This document shows positions 26,659 to 37,300 of a DNA stretch of 64,000 bases, piece by piece. Location of the stretch: assembly GCA_011050615.1 (NCBI GenBank), contig DRFJ01000015.1:22864-86863 (forward strand), written 5' to 3'. This DNA is from Bacteroidota bacterium (lineage in GTDB: Bacteria; Bacteroidota; Bacteroidia; Bacteroidales; VadinHA17). The notes beneath the pieces are model-generated. The model had not been told where the DNA came from and made no database searches. It was given only the letters and a program-made list of their open reading frames with translations. Position 1 is the first letter of the stretch. Every line of letters begins with the position of its first letter. The position numbers and the translations under genes were made by a program.

Positions 26659-29151
26659 ATGTTGAGAAAATTATTGATATACTTTGCAATAAGTATAGTG
26701 TTTATATTCCCCCTGGATCTGCTGGCCCAGGAAAGTACCAGGATAATGGATTATATGGACCCGGGAGAATATGTGGTGGGTGATATAACAGTTTCAGGTG
26801 TTAAATATCTGGATACAAATGCTATCGTGGGCCTTTCGGGAATAAGGAAATATTCAAGGATACTTGTGCCGGGCGACCTTATAACAAAGGCTGTCCAGAA
26901 ACTCTGGAGCCAGGGACTCTTCTCAGATGTTAAAATAACTGCTACAGAAATACGGTCAGATACAATATTCCTCAACATCTACCTGGGTGAAAGAGCACGT
27001 ATCTCTTCCGTTGAATACTTTGGGATAAAGCAGAATGAAGTACAGGATATAACTGATAAAGTTAACCTTATGGCCGGAAGCCAGGTTACCGACCATGTAT
27101 TGTCCAGTACCGTATCCATAATCAAGGACCACTTTATTGAAAAGGGCTTTCTTAATACCGATGTGAGAATTATTCAGAAAGATGATCCTGAAACCCCAAA
27201 CAGCATAAAGCTTAATGTTCATATTGATAAAAACGACAGGGTCAAGATAGACGATATTGTCTTTGAGGGGAATAAGGCCTTCCCTGATAAGAGGCTCAGG
27301 AGGGTGATGAAAAATACAAAAAAGCAAAACCTTAATATTTTCAAAGCTTCAAAATATATTGAAGACCAGTACGAGGAGGATAAAGAAAGCCTTGTTACTT
27401 TCTATAATGAAAACGGCTACCGCGATTTCAGGATATTGAATGACACAGTCATTGATATCTCCGATGACCGGGTGGTAATGGCTATAATGGTTGATGAGGG
27501 CAAACAGTATTACTTTGGTGATATTGAATGGGTCGGTAACAGCATCTATCCCAAAGGCCTTCTTTCACAGGTTCTCAATATTAATGAAGGAGATATCTAT
27601 AACCAGACCCTCCTTAACGAAAGGCTTAACTATGATGAGGATGCCGTATCATCTCTTTACCTGAACAACGGTTATCTTTTCTCCAACCTTATGCCCGTTG
27701 AAACAGATATAGCGAATGATTCGATAGACCTCGAAATAAGAATACATGAAGGTGAGCAGGCCACGCTTAACAGGGTTATCGTAAAGGGTAATACACGCAC
27801 CAATGAACATGTTGTCAGGCGCGAGCTCTATACACGGCCCGGTGATCTGTTCAGTAAAGATGCCATTATAAGATCGGCAAGGCAGGTGGCAGTGCTGGGT
27901 CATTTCGACCCTGAAAAGATTAATCCGCAACCACTTATGAATCCGGCCGAAGGAACGGTTGACCTGGAATATCCGCTTGAGGAAACAGCCAATGACCAGT
28001 TCGAAATATCTGGCGGCTGGGGCGCAGGGATGCTGGTAGGAACAGTGGGGGTGAGGTTCAATAATTTTGCGATGAAGAATTTCTTCAAGCCGTCAGAATG
28101 GAAGCCGTATCCTAGCGGTGACGGCCAGTCGCTCAGTATCAGGGCACAATCGAACGGCAGAATATACCAGTCGTATAATGTTTCATTTATGGAACCCTGG
28201 CTTGGCGGGAAGAAACCCAACTCATTCACAGTATCGGCTTACAGGTCAGTAATGACCAATGGTGATAAAAGGGGAGTTGAAAGCAGGCAGTCAATGATCA
28301 TCGACGGTGTGTCAACAGGCCTCGGGAAAAGACTGGCGTGGCCCGATGATTTTTTCAGTCTTTATGCTGAACTGGGCTACCAGAGATATAATCTTGATAA
28401 TTATGATTATTATAACTTCCTGTTCAGGAACGGTGAGGCCAACCTGATGTCACTGACAACAAGACTTACGCGCTTCTCAACCGCACCCAGCCTTATATAC
28501 CCGCGTCGCGGATCATCTTTCAGCCTGTCATTACAGCTTACACCACCTTATTCTCTGTTAAACGGTAAAGATTATTCCGATGCTACCGACCAGGAGAAAT
28601 ACAGGTGGATAGAATTCCATAAATGGGTGTTCAAGGGAGATTATTACTATGAGCTTTTTGATAAGTTCGTTATGAACACCAGGGTATCATTTGGGTACCT
28701 TGGTAGTTATAACAAGGATATCGGACCCTCACCCTTCGAAAATTTCTACCTCGGTGGAGATGGAATGACCGGTTATAGCTTTTATGGAAGGGATGTGATA
28801 GCTCTCAGGGGCTATGAAAACGGAAGCCTTACACCAACAATGATTAAGGATAATAAAAGAGTATATGTGGGTAACGTATATTCAAAACTTACTTTTGAAT
28901 TCAGGTATCCCCTCACACTCAATCCCCAGGCTACTATCTACCTGCTTACCTTTCTTGAAGCAGGTAAATCCTGGTACGAACTTAAAGAATTTAACCCGTT
29001 CAAAATGCACAGATCGGCCGGGGTAGGCTTACGGGCTAACCTGCCAATGTTCGGCCTTCTTGGCATTGACTGGGCCTACGGTTTTGACCCGATACCCGGA
29101 CAGGATGTACATGGGTCACAGTTCCATTTTGTGATGGGACAACAATTTTAA
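26659..29151 (+). CDS. bamA: Outer membrane protein assembly factor BamA
   Basis: 830 residues from the ATG at 26659, which starts a signal peptide (MLRKLLIYFAISIVFIFPLDLLA-Q); an upstream in-frame ATG would overlap uppS. Five POTRA domains (about 35-440) lead into a 16-stranded barrel (about 460-830). The L6-loop type segment with a VRGY-like motif reads ALRGYENG here, and the C-terminal strand ends in the aromatic QFHFVMGQQF. It folds and inserts outer-membrane proteins. Confidence 0.96.
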   Translation: MLRKLLIYFAISIVFIFPLDLLAQESTRIMDYMDPGEYVVGDITVSGVKYLDTNAIVGLSGIRKYSRILVPGDLITKAVQKLWSQGLFSDVKITATEIRSDTIFLNIYLGERARISSVEYFGIKQNEVQDITDKVNLMAGSQVTDHVLSSTVSIIKDHFIEKGFLNTDVRIIQKDDPETPNSIKLNVHIDKNDRVKIDDIVFEGNKAFPDKRLRRVMKNTKKQNLNIFKASKYIEDQYEEDKESLVTFYNENGYRDFRILNDTVIDISDDRVVMAIMVDEGKQYYFGDIEWVGNSIYPKGLLSQVLNINEGDIYNQTLLNERLNYDEDAVSSLYLNNGYLFSNLMPVETDIANDSIDLEIRIHEGEQATLNRVIVKGNTRTNEHVVRRELYTRPGDLFSKDAIIRSARQVAVLGHFDPEKINPQPLMNPAEGTVDLEYPLEETANDQFEISGGWGAGMLVGTVGVRFNNFAMKNFFKPSEWKPYPSGDGQSLSIRAQSNGRIYQSYNVSFMEPWLGGKKPNSFTVSAYRSVMTNGDKRGVESRQSMIIDGVSTGLGKRLAWPDDFFSLYAELGYQRYNLDNYDYYNFLFRNGEANLMSLTTRLTRFSTAPSLIYPRRGSSFSLSLQLTPPYSLLNGKDYSDATDQEKYRWIEFHKWVFKGDYYYELFDKFVMNTRVSFGYLGSYNKDIGPSPFENFYLGGDGMTGYSFYGRDVIALRGYENGSLTPTMIKDNKRVYVGNVYSKLTFEFRYPLTLNPQATIYLLTFLEAGKSWYELKEFNPFKMHRSAGVGLRANLPMFGLLGIDWAYGFDPIPGQDVHGSQFHFVMGQQF

Positions 29152-29170
29152 AAATTTAAAATTATCAGTC

Positions 29171-29686
29171 ATGAAGAAAATAACATTACTTTTTACAACT
29201 TTAATATTTCTGGCAGCTACAGCCGTTGCCCAGAAATATGCATTTGTCGATACAGAATATATCCTTAATAATATACCATCCTATACGGCTGCACAGGAAA
29301 AACTGGATGAATTATCAAAAGGATGGGAGCAGGAAATAAGCGATGCTTACAATATGGTGGAAGAGATGTATAAAAACTACCAGAATGAAGTGGTACTCCT
29401 TTCTCGCGAAGCTAAAATTAAACGTGAGGAGGAAATTATTAAAAAAGAACAGGAAGCCAAGGAACTGCAGAATAAATACTTTGGCGTTGAAGGCGAACTC
29501 TATGCCAAACGGCAGGAACTTATCCAGCCCATACAGGATGAAATATATAATGCCGTGAAAGAGATAGCAGCCAGCGGTAACTATGCAGTTATTTTTGATA
29601 CTTCGGCCGGCATGAATATGCTTTATACAGATCCCAGATATGATCTTAGTGATGAAGTACTTGAAAAATTAGGTTATAAAAATTAA
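29171..29686 (+). CDS. OmpH/Skp-family periplasmic chaperone
   Basis: 171 residues. A signal peptide (about 1-20) precedes AQKYAFVDTEYILNNIPSY, then a long coiled coil (about 40-120) rich in Glu/Lys/Gln, and a final beta hairpin (NYAVIFDTSAGMNMLY). Skp trimers hold unfolded outer-membrane proteins on the way to BamA. It follows bamA by 19 bases and precedes a second copy. Confidence 0.92.
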   Translation: MKKITLLFTTLIFLAATAVAQKYAFVDTEYILNNIPSYTAAQEKLDELSKGWEQEISDAYNMVEEMYKNYQNEVVLLSREAKIKREEEIIKKEQEAKELQNKYFGVEGELYAKRQELIQPIQDEIYNAVKEIAASGNYAVIFDTSAGMNMLYTDPRYDLSDEVLEKLGYKN

Positions 29687-29691
29687 TTAAT

Positions 29692-29699
29692 TACTTTTG
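29692..29699 (+). promoter_or_regulatory. -7 promoter element upstream of second ompH
   Basis: TACTTTTG matches TAnnTTTG, 33 bases before the ATG at 29733. It could give the second chaperone gene extra transcription. Confidence 0.4.
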
Positions 29700-29732
29700 C
29701 AGGATTAAATAAAAAATACTAAAAAGAGAACG

Positions 29733-30251
29733 ATGAAAAGACTAATTGTATTACTGGCATTGGCCATGATTTTTTCGGTAAGCCAGAATGTGACGGCACA
29801 GGACTTCAAGTTCGGGCATATCGATTCTGATCAGCTGTTTTCAATAATGCCGGAGAGGGATACGATCATTGCTCAGATGCAGGAACTGCGGACCGAGTTG
29901 CAAAACACTCTTGAAATAATGCAGGTTGAATACAATAATAAGTTCAACGATTATACAAATGAGGCTGATAAACTTTCCGACCTTGTTCGTCAGACCAAGG
30001 AAGAAGAGTTAGTGGGCCTGCAGCAGAGAATAACAAATTTTCAGCAAAATGCCGACCAGCAGCTTCAGGATAAGCAAATGCAGCTTATGCAGCCTGTTAT
30101 ACAGAAATTTGAAAAAGCTATTAAAGATGTGGCAAAAGAAAATGGTTTTACCTATATCTTTGATATCTCAAGGGGTTCAATAATCTACTTTGATGAAACA
30201 AAGAGTGAAGATATTATGGAAAAGGTTAAGGTCAAACTTGGCATACAGTAA
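29733..30251 (+). CDS. OmpH/Skp-family periplasmic chaperone, second copy
   Basis: 172 residues. It has a signal peptide (ending TAQD), then FKFGHIDSDQLFSIMPERD, a Gln-rich coiled coil (about 45-120, QQRITNFQQNADQQLQDKQ) and the terminal FTYIFDISRGSIIYF hairpin. The layout matches the preceding gene with clear divergence, so the pair is an old duplication. A strong terminator follows 22 bases after the stop. Confidence 0.92.
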   Translation: MKRLIVLLALAMIFSVSQNVTAQDFKFGHIDSDQLFSIMPERDTIIAQMQELRTELQNTLEIMQVEYNNKFNDYTNEADKLSDLVRQTKEEELVGLQQRITNFQQNADQQLQDKQMQLMQPVIQKFEKAIKDVAKENGFTYIFDISRGSIIYFDETKSEDIMEKVKVKLGIQ

Positions 30252-30273
30252 AAATTGTTTAATATAATACAGG

Positions 30274-30303
30274 TGACCATCCTTCAGGGATGGTCATTTT
30301 TTT
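30274..30303 (+). terminator. Rho-independent terminator after bamA-ompH-ompH
   Basis: TGACCATCC (30274-30282), a five-base loop, GGATGGTCA (30288-30296), then seven T (30297-30303). It ends four bases before the murI ATG. Confidence 0.85.
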
Positions 30304-30307
30304 CATT

Positions 30308-31123
30308 ATGGATACCCTCAGCAATAAACCTGTCGGCTTGTTCGACTCCGGAGTGGGCGGATTAACGGTAGCCCATGCCATCAAACAGATACTACCGGAT
30401 GAGACACTGGTCTATTTTGGAGACACAGCACACCTGCCATATGGAGATAAGTCCGAAGGAGCCATTATTAGCTACAGCCGGAAAATAACCGGGTTTCTCC
30501 TGGACCATGGCGCTAAAGTTATACTTATAGCCTGTAATTCAGCCTCAGCCTCAGCTTATTCAGTTTTGAAGAACGAATATGGAAATAAGGTGCTTTTGCT
30601 TGATGTAATAAGTCCCGTAATAGAATATATTACAACTAAAAACTATTCCAGAGTAGGTGTGATAGGGACAAAAAGAACCATAAGCAGTGGTACTTATGAA
30701 GCGGGCTTCAGTGACCGTTCCCCCGGAACCGAGATTGTATCCCTTGCCACACCCCTCCTTGTCCCTATGATCGAGGAAGGTTTTATCTTTGACGACATAT
30801 CTAATGCAATAATTCGCACCTATCTCTCCGATAAAAAACTTGAAGGCATACAGTCACTGGTACTGGGATGTACTCATTATCCCCTGATAAGAAACCAGAT
30901 AAGCAAGTTCTATAACTTTGATGTCGAGGTTGTTGATTCGGCCAGGGTAGTTGCTATGGAACTGCGTAATAAACTTGAGATGGAGGGTCTTCTTAATAAG
31001 GGCAAGAAGACAGATCCGGATAAATTCTTTGTTTCTGACTATACACCATATTTTGAAAAAATAGCCAGGATGTTCTTTGAAGGTGGTGATGTTAACCTTA
31101 CAGTTGCCGATATCTGGAATTGA
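30308..31123 (+). CDS. murI: Glutamate racemase
   Basis: 271 residues from the ATG at 30308; the in-frame start at 30290 lies within the terminator stem and is rejected. Both catalytic cysteines are present: IACNSASA (about 76) and LGCTHYPLI (about 187), together with LFDSGVGGLTV and YFGDTAHLPYG. It makes D-glutamate for peptidoglycan. It is unusual in having a terminator T-tract directly before its start, so its ribosome-binding region overlaps a hairpin. Confidence 0.95.
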   Translation: MDTLSNKPVGLFDSGVGGLTVAHAIKQILPDETLVYFGDTAHLPYGDKSEGAIISYSRKITGFLLDHGAKVILIACNSASASAYSVLKNEYGNKVLLLDVISPVIEYITTKNYSRVGVIGTKRTISSGTYEAGFSDRSPGTEIVSLATPLLVPMIEEGFIFDDISNAIIRTYLSDKKLEGIQSLVLGCTHYPLIRNQISKFYNFDVEVVDSARVVAMELRNKLEMEGLLNKGKKTDPDKFFVSDYTPYFEKIARMFFEGGDVNLTVADIWN

Positions 31124-31165
31124 GATCCATCCATTTTCTCCGCACTACGGTTGTAAAACATTGAA

Positions 31166-31187
31166 AAACATGACTAAAATCATGTTT
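31166..31187. other. Palindromic stem-loop between murI and korA
   Basis: AAACATGA (31166-31173), a six-base loop, and TCATGTTT (31180-31187). It is followed by an A-run on plus, and by T5 if read on minus. It may be a weak murI transcript end or a protein-binding palindrome upstream of the korA promoter. Confidence 0.4.
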
Positions 31188-31204
31188 AAAAAAAAGACGA
31201 TTTA

Positions 31205-31237
31205 TTGAATATTCACATTTTTATTTAGTTAATTTTG
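31205..31237 (+). promoter_or_regulatory. Candidate promoter for korAB
   Basis: TTG (31205-31207) is followed after 22 bases by TAATTTTG (31230-31237), an exact TAnnTTTG. About 150 bases of leader remain before the korA ATG, including two interleaved inverted repeats. Confidence 0.55.
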
Positions 31238-31303
31238 CAGTAAGAGCAAAGCAATTTTAACAGGTATCGAAACTAAGAGGAAAGGCATACTTAAAACTCC
31301 CTG

Positions 31304-31351
31304 ATGCATATGAAAATCAAAGGTCTTCGTATGCATTTATTTTTAGACCTT
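31304..31351 (+). promoter_or_regulatory. Interleaved inverted repeats in the korA leader
   Basis: ATGCATA (31304-31310) pairs with TATGCAT (31330-31336), and AAGGTCT (31320-31326) pairs with AGACCTT (31345-31351). The arms alternate, so the two stems either exclude each other or form a pseudoknot. No known riboswitch is recognised. Confidence 0.35.
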
Positions 31352-31391
31352 ATTGAACTGATCTTTATAGTGAATAATTAAAATATAACCA

Positions 31392-33233
31392 ATGAACAAG
31401 AGTGAGCGTGTCATCGAAAGAGATGAGGTTGTAATACGTTTCTCAGGAGATTCAGGTGACGGAATGCAGCTTACCGGGACATTATTTTCCAATACTTCAG
31501 CCCTTTTTGGAAATGATCTTTCTACTTTCCCTGACTACCCTGCGGAAATAAGAGCTCCCCAGGGTACAGTGGGTGGGGTATCTGGTTTCCAGGTACATGT
31601 GGGCCATTCAGAAGTATATACACCCGGTGATTATGCAGATGTCCTGGTGGCAATGAACCCGGCAGCGGTAAAAGCAAATGCTAAATTTATCCGTGAAGGA
31701 GGTACTATTATTATCGATGAAGATAATTTTACCGAGAAAAATATTATAAAAGCCGGCTACCAGAAAGATCCCGTAGCCGAGGATAAGCTTAACAGGTTTA
31801 ACATTATATCAGCACCTATTACCACCCTGGTAAGGGAGGCTCTTAAAGATAAAGGACTGGATCCCAAAACAGTCCTTCGCACCAAGAACATGTTTGCTCT
31901 TGGGATGGTATACTGGTTATTTAATCGCGACTTCGAGTATACCGAAGAATATTTGAAAAGCAAGTTCAGTAAACAGCCTGCGATCATTGAAGCTAACTCC
32001 ACGGTACTGAAAGCCGGCTATCATTATGCCGAGACAATGGAGGCAATGACACCCATTTATAAGGTGAGCCCGGCAAGAATTGAAAGGGGTCGTTACAGGA
32101 CTATTGACGGCAATACTGCTACAGCATGGGGATTACTGGCTGCGGCGGAGAAAGCAGGACTTGATTTGTTTATTGGTTCTTATCCTATTACCCCTGCAAC
32201 AGGTATACTCGAAGCCCTGGCTGCAAGGAAAGACCTGGGAGTAAAAAGCTTCCAGGCTGAAGATGAGATTGCAGGTATCTGCACTGCCATAGGAGCAAGC
32301 TTTGCAGGTAACCTGGCTGTTACTTCAACCTCGGGACCCGGACTTGCACTTAAGTCGGAAGCAATAGGCCTCGCTGTTATGACTGAACTACCCCTTGTCA
32401 TAATAAATGTACAGAGGGGAGGACCATCCACGGGTCTGCCGACAAAGACAGAACAGGCCGACCTGATGCAGGCATTGTACGGGCGTAATGGAGAATGCCC
32501 TGTTGTAGTTATTGCGGCAAGTACACCATCAAATTGCTTTAAATATGCTTTTGAAGCTGCAGCCATTGCACTTGAACATATGGTGCCAGTTATACTCCTT
32601 ACAGACGGCTTCCTGGCCAATGGATCTGAACCATGGAAAATACCCTCAATGGATGCACTGCCTGAAATTAAACCACCCGTGGTGAAAGATGGCGATGATG
32701 AGTTCATTCCCTATGAGAGAGATGAAAAAAAACTGAGCAGAAAATGGGCTGTGCCGGGAACAAAAGGAAGGGAACACAGAATAGGCGGACTGGAAAAAAC
32801 AGTGAAGGGTACAGTGTCTTATATCCCTGAAAACCATGAACACATGGTAAGAATGAGAGCTGAAAAAGTTGCAAGAGTGGTAAGCAAAGTGCCTGACATC
32901 AAAACCTACGATGATGATGAAGGTGAATTATTGCTTATTGGCTGGGGAGGCACATATGGACATCTTCTTACTGCAGTAAGGGAACTGAGAAAGGAAGGTA
33001 AAAGTGTCAGCCTCGCTCATTTTAACCATATAAACCCCCTGCCGGCTAACACGGCTGAAGTATTTTCGGGATTTAAAAAACTTGTGGTGGCTGAACTTAA
33101 TGCAGGGCAATTCGTGAGGCACCTTAGAATGGAATTCGAGGATTTCAGGTTCAAACAAATAAATAAAATACAGGGCTTGCCTTTTACCTGTACTGAAATA
33201 AAAGAACAATGTATTAAGCTACTGGAGGAATAA
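31392..33233 (+). CDS. korA: 2-oxoacid:ferredoxin oxidoreductase subunit alpha (KorA type)
   Basis: 613 residues: a fused gamma domain (about 8-190, VVIRFSGDSGDGMQLTG and the ALGMVYW segment), then the pyrimidine-binding alpha domain (about 210-430, GSYPITPATGILEAL, TSTSGPGLALKSEAIG, NVQRGGPSTGLPT), then the C-terminal domain II. With KorB it oxidatively decarboxylates 2-oxoglutarate (or a related oxoacid) to the acyl-CoA, reducing ferredoxin. The gamma-alpha fusion and its length are those of the KorA group. No Fe-S delta subunit is encoded here. Confidence 0.93.
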   Translation: MNKSERVIERDEVVIRFSGDSGDGMQLTGTLFSNTSALFGNDLSTFPDYPAEIRAPQGTVGGVSGFQVHVGHSEVYTPGDYADVLVAMNPAAVKANAKFIREGGTIIIDEDNFTEKNIIKAGYQKDPVAEDKLNRFNIISAPITTLVREALKDKGLDPKTVLRTKNMFALGMVYWLFNRDFEYTEEYLKSKFSKQPAIIEANSTVLKAGYHYAETMEAMTPIYKVSPARIERGRYRTIDGNTATAWGLLAAAEKAGLDLFIGSYPITPATGILEALAARKDLGVKSFQAEDEIAGICTAIGASFAGNLAVTSTSGPGLALKSEAIGLAVMTELPLVIINVQRGGPSTGLPTKTEQADLMQALYGRNGECPVVVIAASTPSNCFKYAFEAAAIALEHMVPVILLTDGFLANGSEPWKIPSMDALPEIKPPVVKDGDDEFIPYERDEKKLSRKWAVPGTKGREHRIGGLEKTVKGTVSYIPENHEHMVRMRAEKVARVVSKVPDIKTYDDDEGELLLIGWGGTYGHLLTAVRELRKEGKSVSLAHFNHINPLPANTAEVFSGFKKLVVAELNAGQFVRHLRMEFEDFRFKQINKIQGLPFTCTEIKEQCIKLLEE

Positions 33234-33236
33234 ATC

Positions 33237-34253
33237 ATGACTGAAGAAATAGTTGATCTGAACCCGGGTGATTTTAAGAGCGACCAGGAGGTAAGGTGGT
33301 GCCCCGGTTGTGGAGATCATGCAGTACTGGCCGCAGTTACAAGGGCCCTGGCTGAACTTAAAATACCCAAGGAAAAGTTTGCTTTCATATCCGGTATAGG
33401 TTGCTCATCACGCTTCCCTTATTACCTGAGTACCTTCGGCTTTCATGGTATCCATGGCCGTGCTTCTGCAATAGCATCGGGAGTTAAGCTGGCAAATCCT
33501 GAACTGAGTGTGTGGCAGATAACCGGCGACGGCGATGCAATGGCTATAGGGGGTAATCATTTTATTCATGCGATAAGACGTAATATTGATATCAATATTA
33601 TACTCTTTAACAATGAGATTTACGGCCTTACAAAAGGACAGTACTCTCCAACCTCAACAAAAGGAGCCGTTACCAAAACATCACCCTTCGGTACTGTTGA
33701 GGAGCCTTTTAACCCGGGTGAGCTGGTAATCGGGGCCAAAGGAAAGTTTTTTGCCAGGACAATCGATTCCAATGTGCAGTTGTCTGCCGAAGTATACAAA
33801 CAGGCTGCCCTTCATGAAGGAACATCGGTAGTTGAAACCCTTCAGAATTGCGTCATCTTTAACGACGGAGCGCATAAGCAACTGAGTGATCGCAAGACAA
33901 GAGACGATAATACAATTATTCTCAGGCAGGGTGAACCAATGATTTTTGGTAAAAACAGGGATAAGGGCCTTAAACTCGATGGTCTGAAAATGAAAGTGGT
34001 TAAACTGGGTAACGGGATAACAGAAAAGGATATACTTGTACATGATGCTGAAGAAAATAATCCCGGAATTCATACCATGCTCGCAAATATGAGAAACCCG
34101 GGATTCCCGGTGGCCATGGGAGTGATACGCGCTGTTGCTGCTCCTACCTACGATATGGCACTGAGAGGCCAGATAGCAAAGGTGCAGAAAGACAGGAAAA
34201 TTAAAAACCTTGATGACCTGCTCAGATCAGGATCAACATGGGAATCAAAATAG
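33237..34253 (+). CDS. korB: 2-oxoacid:ferredoxin oxidoreductase subunit beta (KorB type)
   Basis: 338 residues, starting 3 bases after the korA stop. VRWCPGCGDHAVL (two of the cluster cysteines), SGIGCSSRFPYY, and the thiamine diphosphate motif GDGDAMAIGGNHFIHA are visible. It carries the TPP and a 4Fe-4S cluster and forms the catalytic dimer with KorA. The reduced ferredoxin could feed biosynthesis or the tungsten aldehyde oxidoreductase encoded further on. A strong terminator follows. Confidence 0.94.
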   Translation: MTEEIVDLNPGDFKSDQEVRWCPGCGDHAVLAAVTRALAELKIPKEKFAFISGIGCSSRFPYYLSTFGFHGIHGRASAIASGVKLANPELSVWQITGDGDAMAIGGNHFIHAIRRNIDINIILFNNEIYGLTKGQYSPTSTKGAVTKTSPFGTVEEPFNPGELVIGAKGKFFARTIDSNVQLSAEVYKQAALHEGTSVVETLQNCVIFNDGAHKQLSDRKTRDDNTIILRQGEPMIFGKNRDKGLKLDGLKMKVVKLGNGITEKDILVHDAEENNPGIHTMLANMRNPGFPVAMGVIRAVAAPTYDMALRGQIAKVQKDRKIKNLDDLLRSGSTWESK

Positions 34254-34276
34254 TAAGCAGATGACATTTTAGTGAA

Positions 34277-34305
34277 AAGGTGTTCCGGAGAACACCTTTT
34301 TTTTT
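34277..34305 (+). terminator. Rho-independent terminator after korAB
   Basis: AAGGTGTTC (34277-34285), loop CGGA, GAACACCTT (34290-34298), and a T-run continuing to 34305. The nine-base perfect stem with a tetraloop is the strongest terminator in the window. Confidence 0.92.
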
Positions 34306-34351
34306 ATTTGATAAAGAGGTATCTTTAAGTGATTTAAAACAATGCCATCAT

Positions 34352-37300
34352 ATGGACACAGGACAGGATAATGGATATAAACAATTACTGCATGAACAGA
34401 AGGAAAGGCTTAAGGAGCTTGCATGCATAAACAGGACTACTGCAATCCTTAACGAAGGAAAGTCAATTGATGAAACATTGCAAAAAGTTGTCCATTCACT
34501 GCCCCCCGCATGGCAATACCCGGAATTTACCGTGGCAAGAATAAGCTACGGTAACAAAATCTTCATGACTACTAATTTCGGAGAAACGAAATGGGGTCTT
34601 AAACAGGATTTTACAACCATAAATAATACAAAGGGATCAATAGAAATATTCTATACGAAAGAGTTTGAAAATATAGATAACGGACCCTTCCTTGAAGAAG
34701 AAAAAGATCTTATTGAAAACCTGGCAAGCCTGCTTACAGGCTTTATAAACAGTATCCTTGCCAGGGAGATGATGAATATACCCGAACCTGCCGCTACTGA
34801 TGAGAAAATAAAACCGGGAACATCATCGCGCCAGCTTCTGCAGCGCTTCCTTGAACGTTATAATGCTGAGAGGGATATTTTTCATGACCTGATGCCTTTT
34901 AAAGTAAAGGAAATACTGCTGGTAGCCAACCTCTATGACGCATATTCAATTGAAGGGGAGGGCAGGTTCTCTGAATATATTTTTGGCGAATATCACCAGC
35001 TAAACCTCACTTCAATGCCCAGGGTAACCGGTGTTTCCGGCCTGGAGGAGGCAATGAAAAGATTGCGCTCAAAACACTTCGACCTTATTATCGTTATGCT
35101 GGGAGTGGAAAAGGAAACTCCGATGAAACTTTGTATGAGAATAAAACAGAAGTATCCTTATATCCCTACCTTCCTCCTGCTGAGCAATCCGGGCGATGTC
35201 GCTTTCGTAAAAAAGAAAAAATTAAAGGGCTTACCCTTTGATGACTATTTTGTCTGGACAGGGGAAACAAGGGTTTTCTTTGCCATGGTGAAACTCCTGG
35301 AAGACAGGGTCAATGTTGAAAATGATACCAGGAAAGGCCTTACAAGAGTAATATTGCTTGTTGAAGATTCAGCTGAATATTATTCCAACTACCTGCCTAC
35401 ACTCTATACCCTGGTAATGGAGCAGACAAAACACCTGATTGAAGATGTAAGTACGGATGAACTGTATAAGGTTCTGAAAATGAGGGCCAGGCCAAAAATA
35501 CTGCTTGCCACAAGCCATGAAGAAGCAATGTCAATATTCGACAGGTATAAGAATAATATGCTTTGCGTAATATCTGATATGAGGTTCCCAAAAGATAATG
35601 AATTGTACGACAAGGCAGGTTATGAATTTATTCGGTATGTGAAAAGTGAATTGCCTAACCTGCCTGCCGTTCTGCAATCATCAGATCCTGAGAACTCAAA
35701 ATATGCCCATACCCTCAAGTCAAACTTTATAAACAAGAATTCCCAGAGCCTCTTGCAGGACCTTAAATCATTCATTAACTACTACCTTGGATTTGGTCAC
35801 TTTGTATATCGCGATAATATGGGACGTCAGATTGCAGTGGCCAAATCAATGAACGAATTCGAACAATACCTTAAAACAATACCTGAAGATTCGCTCGTTT
35901 ACCATGCAATGAAAAATCACTTTTCACTCTGGCTTATGGCCAGGGGTGAGGTTAAAATAGCCAAAATAATAAACCCCATGAAAATCAGTGATTTTTCTGA
36001 TCTGGCTGAATTAAGGAATTTTCTGCTCGATCTGATATCAAAACGTCGGCGTGAACTGGATAAGGGAAAGGTGGTAAACTATGTGGAATCGGCAGCTATA
36101 GATGAAACAAACGTGGTCAGCCTGGCAAGTGGCTCGCTGGGAGGAAAGGGGAGAGGACTGGCCTTCATTAATACCCTTATTTACGGCTTTGAGCTGGGCA
36201 AACTGACCCCCGGGATCAATATAAAAAGTCCCGTAACAATAATAATAGGTACCGATGAGTTTGACCTTTTCATTGAAACAAATAAGTTGAGACAGGTAAT
36301 AAAGGAAGAAAAAGACTATGAAAAACTCAAACGAAAATTCCTGAACAGTAACCTTTCATATAACCTCGAGAAAAAACTCAGGTCCTTCCTTAAACTGATG
36401 AATAAGCCGATAGCTATTCGCTCGTCAAGTCTTTTTGAAGATTCAATGAGCCAGCCCTTCTCAGGTATATTCGGAACCTACCTTCTGCCTAATAATCATC
36501 CTGATTTTGATGTAAGACTCAGGCTTGTCATGGATGCCATAAAACTGGTGTTTGCTTCCATTTATTCCAAAAGCGCCCGGACCTATTTCGAAGCCATTAA
36601 TTATATGATTGAACAGGAAAAAATGGCTATCGTATTGCAGGAAGTCGTGGGAAACAGGTTTGAAGATGCCTTCTATCCCCATATCAGCGGCACGGCCCAG
36701 TCATATAATTTCTATCCCGTTGCCCATATGAAACCCGATGAGGGCTTTGCCGTAGCTGCAATAGGCCTGGGCCAGTACGTTGTTGAAGGAGAAAAGGCAT
36801 ACAGGTTCTCACCTGCCTACCCCTCAACTGAAATAATGTCGCAGAAAGATATATCAAAAAATACCCAGGTAGCTTTCTATGCCGTGGATATGAAAAAGGA
36901 GAAAATAAACCTTCTTGAAGGTGAAAATGCCGGTCTTGTAAAACTTGACATAGCTGACGCGGAAAGACATGGCACCCTGAAACACTGCGCTTCAGTGTAT
37001 AATCCGGATAATGATACCTTTGAACCCGGAATAGATTCCCCCGGACCCAGAGTGATTAATTTTGCCAATATTTTAAGGTATGAATATATACCGCTGGCCG
37101 AGACTATTGCTATAGTGCTGGATGTGGTGAAAGAAGCCTTCGGGACACCTGTGGAAATTGAATATGCCGTTGATCTGAACCTTGACAGGAGCGGAAGGGC
37201 AGGCTTCTACCTCCTGCAGGTTAAACCACTTGTTGGCAGCGGAGCAGGCTATAATATAAACCTGCAAAAAATTGAAGAGGATAAATGCCTCCTCATATCA

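Noticed and set aside
32180..32707. 175-codon open frame antisense to korA
   Set aside because: Shadow of the korA alpha domain; composition is low-complexity.
34280..34351. N-terminal extension of the first receiver/ATP-grasp protein
   Set aside because: The extension would be encoded by the korAB terminator stem and T-tract; the ATG at 34352 is more likely.
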